From Eubacteriales bacterium (GTDB lineage Bacteria; Bacillota; Clostridia; Christensenellales; UMGS416): DNA of 6,410 nt. The stretch spans positions 1-6,410 of the forward strand of contig JAQVWW010000080.1 of assembly GCA_028709505.1 (NCBI GenBank). Reading direction: 5' to 3'. Both the position numbers and the translations under genes were made by a program. The notes under the pieces were generated by a model. That model had not been told where the DNA came from, searched no databases, and saw only the letters and a list, made by a program, of their open reading frames with translations. This document shows, in pieces, positions 1 through 6,410 of the stretch. How positions within the stretch are numbered: the stretch's first letter is position 1; each line of letters starts with the position of its first letter.

Positions 1-1544
1 ATGTTTGCCATGGCGTTGGAGAGAAAACCGTACTGACCGACGTATCTTTTATACTAAACAAAGGCGACAAGATGGGCCTGACCGGCCGCAACGGCGCCGG
101 CAAGACGACGCTGCTGCGCATCTTAACCGGCGAACTGCTGCCCGATAGCGGCGAAGTTATCTGGGCCGGCAACGCCCGCCGCGGGTATCTGGATCAATAC
201 GCCCAGGTAGACGAATCGCTGACGCTGGAGGGTTATCTGGCCACCGCTTACGGCTGGGGTTTTGCGCTGGAGGAGAAGATGGCCCGGCTGTACGCCCAGG
301 CCGCCGGCGAAAGCGACGCTCGGGAAAGCCAGCTGCTGCTGCTGCAGGCCGAGCGCTATATGGCCCGGCTGCAAAGCGGCGGATTCTACCAGATGCAGGT
401 GGATATCGCCAAGACGGCCGCCGGACTGGGGCTGGACGCCATCGGCATGCAGCGCCTGATGAGCACGCTAAGCGGCGGGCAGCGGGCCAAGGTCATGCTG
501 GGCAAGCTGCTGCTCAGCCGCTGCGACGCGCTGCTGCTGGACGAGCCGACAAATTTTTTGGATCAGCAACATGTGGCGTGGCTTACCCGCTTCCTGCGGG
601 AGTATGAAGGCAGCTATGTGATCATCTCGCACGATCACGTGTTTTTAAACGCCGTCACCAACTGCATTGGCGACTTGGAATTTCACGCGCTGACGCGCTA
701 TAGCGGCAGCTTTGATGATTTTTTGCGCCAGAAGGAGGCCAACCGCGCCGCCTATCTGCACCGCTACCACCACCAGCAGCGCGAGATTGAAAAGCTTGAA
801 GATTACATCCGGCGCAACAAGGCGCGGGCCGCCACCGCCCGGATGGCCCATAGCCGCCAGCGGGCGCTGGACCGCATGGAGAAGCTGGAAAAGCCCGCCG
901 AGAACCCGACGCCGCATTTTAACTTCGCGTCGCCGCCGCCCGGCGCCCAGGTGCTGCTGGAGGCCCGGGCGCTTAGCATCGGCTACGACGCGCCGCTGGT
1001 GCGCGGTATCGATGTGAAGCTAAAGGCCGGGCAGCGGCTGGCCGTCAAGGGCTTAAACGGTATCGGCAAGACCACGCTGGTCAAGACGCTGCTGGGGCTG
1101 CTGCCCAGCCTGGGCGGCAGCGTGGAAACCCAAAAGAGCCTGCGGGTGGGCTACTACGCCCAGGATCACCGCTGGCAGGACCCCCATCGCACAGCCTGCG
1201 CCGAGATAGCCGCCTTCGACGCGCGGCTTAGCGCCGCCCACGTGCGCAGGTGGCTGTCCCGCGCCGGCTTAAGCCGGGAAAACATGAATCAGCCGCTGGG
1301 CAGCTTAAGCGGCGGCGAACAGGCCAAAGTAAAGCTGTGCAAGCTGATGATGGGGCAACATGACCTGCTGGTATTCGACGAACCCACCAACCATCTGGAC
1401 GCGGCGGCCAAAGCGGCGCTCAAGGCGGCGCTCAACGCCTACGGCGGCGGCATTCTGCTGGTCAGCCACGAGCCTGATTTTTATCTGGACATCACCCGGG
1501 ACGTGCTGGATGTGGAGGCGCTGGCGGGTAAGGCAGGCGATTAA
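1..1544 (+). CDS. ABC-F family ATPase (tandem ABC domains), 5'-partial
   Basis: Soluble ABC-F protein with two nucleotide-binding domains and no membrane segments; the family binds the ribosome near the E site and acts in translation. The reading frame is open from base 3, and the residues before the ATG at 72 (HGVGEKTVLTDVSF...NKGD) are the conserved start of domain 1. That ATG is therefore an internal Met, and the true start lies roughly 10-15 codons before the window. Numbering from this internal Met: Walker A GRNGAGKTT 5-13, an insertion at about 60-110 where ABC-F proteins carry the 'arm', signature LSGGQ 133-137, Walker B with DEPTNFLD 157-164, H-loop His187. A charged, probably coiled-coil linker spans about 215-285 (the P-site tRNA interaction region). 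Domain 2 has Walker A GLNGIGKTT 327-335, LSGGE 412-416, DEPTNHLD 446-453 and His466. Both catalytic sites look intact. The short linker resembles housekeeping members more than antibiotic-resistance ones, but the subfamily function is inferred. The stop codon is followed by a strong terminator. Confidence 0.93.
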   Translation, partial: VCHGVGEKTVLTDVSFILNKGDKMGLTGRNGAGKTTLLRILTGELLPDSGEVIWAGNARRGYLDQYAQVDESLTLEGYLATAYGWGFALEEKMARLYAQAAGESDARESQLLLLQAERYMARLQSGGFYQMQVDIAKTAAGLGLDAIGMQRLMSTLSGGQRAKVMLGKLLLSRCDALLLDEPTNFLDQQHVAWLTRFLREYEGSYVIISHDHVFLNAVTNCIGDLEFHALTRYSGSFDDFLRQKEANRAAYLHRYHHQQREIEKLEDYIRRNKARAATARMAHSRQRALDRMEKLEKPAENPTPHFNFASPPPGAQVLLEARALSIGYDAPLVRGIDVKLKAGQRLAVKGLNGIGKTTLVKTLLGLLPSLGGSVETQKSLRVGYYAQDHRWQDPHRTACAEIAAFDARLSAAHVRRWLSRAGLSRENMNQPLGSLSGGEQAKVKLCKLMMGQHDLLVFDEPTNHLDAAAKAALKAALNAYGGGILLVSHEPDFYLDITRDVLDVEALAGKAGD

Positions 1545-1564
1545 AAAAGCCCGGCGGCGGTTTG

Positions 1565-1609
1565 CCGGCAAAGGCCCCGGATAAGTCTTATCCGGGGCCT
1601 TTTTGCCGG
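1565..1609 (+). terminator. Strong intrinsic terminator between convergent genes
   Basis: A near-perfect dyad pairs 1570-1585 (AAAGGCCCCGGATAAG) with 1587-1602, giving about 14 bp of stem after allowing for a loop. The right arm runs into TTTTT at 1600-1604. The flanking CCGGC (1565-1569) and GCCGG (1605-1609) can extend the stem past two unpaired Ts. It begins about 20 bp after the ABC-F stop and ends 9 bp before the stop of the convergent ATPase gene. On the plus strand it is a textbook Rho-independent terminator. On the minus strand only TTT follows the stem, so it should work less well for the ATPase transcript, though it probably serves both. Confidence 0.9.
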
Positions 1610-1617
1610 TGGCAGGG

Positions 1618-4260
<2,643 letters not shown>

Positions 4261-4266
4261 GCAATT

Positions 4267-4272
4267 CCTCCC
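4267..4272 (-). promoter_or_regulatory. Ribosome binding site of the cation ATPase
   Basis: The minus strand reads GGGAGG, six bases before the ATG at 4260. It fixes the start codon and lies just downstream of the riboswitch terminator, outside the hairpin. Control is therefore more likely at transcription termination than by hiding this site. Confidence 0.85.
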
Positions 4273-4285
4273 AAGGCAAAGGTAT

Positions 4286-4320
4286 AAAAAAGACTTTTGG
4301 ATAGTATACCCAAAAGTCTT
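4286..4320 (-). terminator. Riboswitch-controlled intrinsic terminator in the ATPase leader
   Basis: On the minus strand AAGACTTTTGG (4320-4310) and CCAAAAGTCTT (4300-4290) form a perfect 11-bp inverted repeat around a 9-base loop. The 3' arm merges into a run of six Ts (4291-4286). It ends about 25 bases before the ATPase start codon. The 5' arm contains CTTTTGGG (4316-4309), which is also the 3' strand of the aptamer's closing helix, so terminator and folded aptamer exclude each other. The stem is AT-rich and only moderately stable, as suits a conditional terminator. It could also end read-through transcripts from the dipeptidase gene. Confidence 0.8.
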
Positions 4321-4400
4321 GTTACCTCAACGGACGCTACGCCAGCTGGGGGAAACCCAACGGTTGTTGACGCAGCGTTTAAAACTACTCCCTTTTCGGG
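4309..4400 (-). promoter_or_regulatory. yybP-ykoY-like Mn2+ riboswitch aptamer
   Basis: The minus-strand leader of the ATPase contains landmarks I recall for the yybP-ykoY class: GGGAGTAG (4392-4385), CTGCGTCAACA (4375-4365), and near the 3' end TTGAGGTAACAAGACTTTT (4330-4312). The closing helix P1 pairs AAAAG (4396-4392) with CTTTT (4316-4312). It can be lengthened by CCC (4400-4398) with GGG (4311-4309) if the RNA starts far enough upstream. An internal helix pairs CGCTGCG (4377-4371) with CGTAGCG (4341-4335), including one G-U pair, and encloses a variable arm. This class senses Mn2+ and is known to precede P-type ATPases, including Mn2+ exporters. Because P1 uses the 5' arm of the following terminator, the expected logic is ON with Mn2+. 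The class assignment is by motif reading, not a covariance search. Confidence 0.83.
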
Positions 4401-4401
4401 C

Positions 4402-4430
4402 ATTATACCCGAAAGCCCGGCCCGGCGCAA
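4402..4430 (-). promoter_or_regulatory. Predicted sigma-A-type promoter of the ATPase leader
   Basis: The minus strand carries a perfect -10 hexamer TATAAT (4407-4402) and, 17 bp upstream, TTGCGC (4430-4425) as a weak -35 (three of six bases match TTGACA). Transcription should start at about 4396-4394, exactly where the aptamer's closing helix begins. The -10 lies in the spacer of a 7-bp inverted repeat, TTTCGGG (4414-4408) and CCCGAAA (4400-4394), which could be an operator or a structural element. Confidence 0.65.
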
Positions 4431-4450
4431 GCCGTCGCGGCAAAAAGAGG

Positions 4451-5827
4451 TTATTCTCCGGCCAGTTGGGCCAGTACGTGGGCAAAGATGACGCCGGCAC
4501 GCACCAGATTGTCGTAGCTTTGGCACTCGTCGGCCATATGGCAGTTGGTGTTTTCGCCGGGGAACGTAACGCCATAGGCCACGGCGCAGGGCAGCAGCCG
4601 CGCGTAGGTGCCGCCGCCGATGGCCAGCGCGTCCTCGTCGCTGCCGGTAGCCTGCCGATACATGTCCATCAGCGTCGAGACCAGCTCCGAATCCTTGGGC
4701 ACGTAAAGGCCGGGGCTTAAAGACAGTACGCCGGCGCGGATGCCTTCGTCGGCGGCGCGGGCGACCAGGCTGTCAAGAATCCGCTGCGCGTCCAGCGTTA
4801 CCGGCAGGCGCAGATCCAACAGCGCCGTCAGCTTGCCGTCCTCAAAGGCCAGCTTGCCCAGGTTCATCGTCAGCCGATCGCTGACTTCGTCGGCACAGTC
4901 GATGCCCAGGCCCTGGCCATCCCACTGTGCGCACAGCGAAAACAGCGTATGTACCGGCTGGTAGGCGGCGTCGTCGCGCTCCAGTACATCGCCCAGCGCG
5001 CCCAGCAGCAGCACGGCGGCGTTTTTGCCCAGCCACGGCGTCGACGCGTGGGCCGGCGCGCCCCGGGCCGACAGCAGCATATCGCCGTTGTCCTGGCTGA
5101 TGGACACGTTCTCGGGCAGCGTAACGTGCTCCAGCGGCACCGTGGCCGAAAGCCGGGCCTCCCCGGTGGGCGGCACCACGTTGGCGGCGGTGCCGGCGGA
5201 TAGGCTGCGCAGCACCGTTTGGCCGTTTATTGCCGCTTCCAGCCGCACCTGGGCGATGTGCTTTTCGGCGTATACCGCCGGAAAGCCGGCGTCGGGCGAA
5301 AAGGCCATGGTGGGGGCGGGCCTTACCTCCAGATAGCGCTTGACGCAGGAGGAACCGCTCTCTTCGTCGGTGCCAAAGATGAGTTTGATGGCCCGGCGCG
5401 TGTTCAGGCCGGCGGCTTGAAAGGCCAGCAGCGCGTATAGCGATATGACGCAGGGGCCTTTGTTATCGGCGACGCCGCGACCGTAGAGCAGGCCGTTGTC
5501 GGCCAGATAAGGCTCGTAGGGCGGATGGCTCCAGCCGCTGCCCTCGGGCACCACGTCCAGGTGGGCCAGCACGCCCACCGACTCGCTGCCCTCTCCGTAG
5601 CTGACTTCGCCCACGAGGTTGTCGATGTTCTCGGCGGATAAGCCTTCTCTGCGGCAGATCTCCAGCATTTTATCCAGTGCACGGGCCGGGCCGACGCCCA
5701 CCGGCGCGCCCGGGGCGGGTTCGCCTTTTACACTGCGGATGGAGACCAACGCAAAGATATCCCGCAGGATATCGTCGCGCCGGGACGCGAAATAGTCGCG
5801 AAAGATAGGGTCGAGTCTTTGATCCAT
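4451..5827 (-). CDS. pepV: M20-family dipeptidase, PepV/Sapep type
   Basis: Cytoplasmic metallodipeptidase of 458 residues, close to the usual length of about 465-470. The family cleaves dipeptides with a two-metal site (Zn2+ in lactobacillar PepV, Mn2+ in staphylococcal Sapep). The metal-site motifs are complete: AHLDVVP with His89 and Asp91; GRGVADNKGP with bridging Asp121; GTDEESGS with catalytic Glu155 and ligand Glu156; FSPDAGFP with Asp179; and a C-terminal ligand His430 in the segment before MADE. The lid domain, about residues 190-380, carries His260 in GAPAHASTP, and GGGTYAR (404-410) is the typical substrate-binding loop. No signal peptide is seen. The start is supported by AAGGAG seven bases upstream. 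It follows mnmG by 27 bp on the same strand, with no terminator between, so the two are probably an operon. Exact substrate and metal cannot be read from the sequence. Confidence 0.93.
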   Translation of the reverse strand: MDQRLDPIFRDYFASRRDDILRDIFALVSIRSVKGEPAPGAPVGVGPARALDKMLEICRREGLSAENIDNLVGEVSYGEGSESVGVLAHLDVVPEGSGWSHPPYEPYLADNGLLYGRGVADNKGPCVISLYALLAFQAAGLNTRRAIKLIFGTDEESGSSCVKRYLEVRPAPTMAFSPDAGFPAVYAEKHIAQVRLEAAINGQTVLRSLSAGTAANVVPPTGEARLSATVPLEHVTLPENVSISQDNGDMLLSARGAPAHASTPWLGKNAAVLLLGALGDVLERDDAAYQPVHTLFSLCAQWDGQGLGIDCADEVSDRLTMNLGKLAFEDGKLTALLDLRLPVTLDAQRILDSLVARAADEGIRAGVLSLSPGLYVPKDSELVSTLMDMYRQATGSDEDALAIGGGTYARLLPCAVAYGVTFPGENTNCHMADECQSYDNLVRAGVIFAHVLAQLAGE

Positions 5828-5834
5828 GGCAATT

Positions 5835-5840
5835 CTCCTT
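5835..5840 (-). promoter_or_regulatory. Ribosome binding site of the dipeptidase
   Basis: The minus strand reads AAGGAG, seven bases before the ATG at 5827, inside the 27-bp gap after the mnmG stop. It supports this start codon and independent translation within a shared transcript. Confidence 0.85.
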
Positions 5841-5854
5841 GTGGGTTAAGATGG

Positions 5855-6410
5855 TTAAGAGGGGGAGGAAGCGCCGCGGCGCAGTTTTTCCAGATAGACC
5901 AGCAGCACGGCCACATCGGCCGGCGATACGCCCGAAATGCGCCCGGCCTGGCCGATGCTGCGGGGCCGCTGCAGGCTGAGCTTCTGCCGGGCCTCGTTGC
6001 GCAGGCCGTGGATGGCGGCGTAGTCAAGGCTGTCGGGCAGCGCCAGCTGCTCCAGCTTCTGCGCCCGGGCAATGTCCCGCTGGGCCCGGGCGATGTAGCC
6101 TTCGTATTTGATGGCGATTTCGGCCTGCTCCAGCGCGTCGTCCTCCACCGCCGGCGCGCTCTTATCCAGCGTGCGCAGCAGGGCGTAGGTAATGCGGGGG
6201 CGCTTGAGATATTCGCTGATGCGCACGGCGCCGTCGGGGGCCGGCTCGTTGGCCGCCGACAGCACGGCGCGCAGATCGTCGCTCATCGGCAGCGACGCGC
6301 CGGTAAAATGCGCCAGCGCCTGGCGCGTCTGCTCCCGCTTACGCATCATGCGGTCGTAACGTGCGTCGCTGACCAGCCCTACGTCGCGGCCCAGCTGCGT
6401 TAAGCGCAGG
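5855..6410 (-). CDS. mnmG: MnmG (GidA) C-terminal region, 5'-partial: tRNA wobble-uridine modification
   Basis: MnmG is an FAD-dependent protein that works with the GTPase MnmE to place an (carboxymethyl)aminomethyl group on C5 of wobble uridine 34 in certain tRNAs. Only the last 184 or so residues are present; the frame stays open to the window edge, and the FAD- and NADH-binding parts lie beyond it. Recognisable pieces in order are the segment LTQLGRDVGLVSDARYDR at the window edge, a charged helix beginning MMRKREQTRQ, IKYEGYIARAQRDI in the middle of the C-terminal helical domain, and the family hallmark LPDSLDYAAIHGLRNEAR followed by the PRSIGQAGRISGVSPADV segment near the end. This domain contacts MnmE and tRNA. 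The Met codons at 6349 and 6346 are internal. In many bacteria rsmG follows mnmG; here a dipeptidase gene does, 27 bp on. Confidence 0.94.
   Translation of the reverse strand, partial: LRLTQLGRDVGLVSDARYDRMMRKREQTRQALAHFTGASLPMSDDLRAVLSAANEPAPDGAVRISEYLKRPRITYALLRTLDKSAPAVEDDALEQAEIAIKYEGYIARAQRDIARAQKLEQLALPDSLDYAAIHGLRNEARQKLSLQRPRSIGQAGRISGVSPADVAVLLVYLEKLRRGASSPS

Noticed and set aside
72..74. ATG at 72 as the start of the ABC-F gene
   Set aside because: Conserved domain-1 residues continue in frame before it to the window edge, and no Shine-Dalgarno sequence precedes it. It is an internal Met within the strand leading to Walker A.
4303..4320. The AAGACTTTTGG / CCAAAAGTCTT repeat as a protein operator
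   Set aside because: The run of six Ts right after the 3' arm and the complementarity of its 5' arm to the aptamer closing strand explain it better as a riboswitch expression platform.
4392..4415. Dyad around TATAAT as an intrinsic terminator of the dipeptidase transcript
   Set aside because: The hairpin is followed by AAAAGGGAGTAG on the minus strand, with no U tract, so it does not fit a Rho-independent terminator.
5819..6403. Plus-strand open frame of 194 codons opposite mnmG
   Set aside because: The minus strand encodes unmistakable MnmG C-terminal sequence; the plus frame is a shadow of it.

Overview
The window looks like ordinary chromosome of a GC-rich Gram-positive bacterium, most likely a Firmicutes/Clostridia-type organism. 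This rests on the type of ABC-F ATPase (the form with an N-terminal 'HG.GEK' and 'LSGGEQAKV.LCKLM' core common in Firmicutes), a PepV-type dipeptidase, strong Shine-Dalgarno sequences (GGGAGG, AAGGAG) and a yybP-ykoY-like leader RNA. The taxon is inferred; I cannot name a genus. Coding density is high and I see no transposon, phage, CRISPR, tRNA or rRNA in the window.

Layout. Positions 1-1544 (+) hold a nearly complete ABC-F ATPase whose first codons lie before the window. It converges on the next gene, and the 73-bp gap carries a very strong hairpin terminator. Positions 1618-4260 (-) encode a complete 880-residue P2A-type cation ATPase. Its 190-bp upstream region (4261-4450) is the most informative non-coding stretch here: a promoter with a perfect TATAAT, an RNA leader with the conserved landmarks of the yybP-ykoY manganese riboswitch, an intrinsic terminator that competes with the aptamer's closing helix, and a strong ribosome binding site. 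Positions 4451-5827 (-) encode an M20 dipeptidase of the PepV/Sapep type. Positions 5855-6410 (-) hold the C-terminal end of the tRNA-modification protein MnmG, which continues beyond the window; its stop codon is 27 bp before the dipeptidase start, so the two are probably co-transcribed.

How the parts work together. The minus strand reads mnmG, then dipeptidase, then the riboswitch-controlled ATPase. The riboswitch makes manganese export the likely main job of the ATPase: high Mn2+ should stabilise the aptamer, prevent the terminator from forming and let the pump be made. The ABC-F protein and MnmG are translation-related housekeeping genes with no evident link to the pump. I found no wholly new system. 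The best discovery-type signal is the manganese switch, with its alternative pairings and its promoter set inside a dyad.
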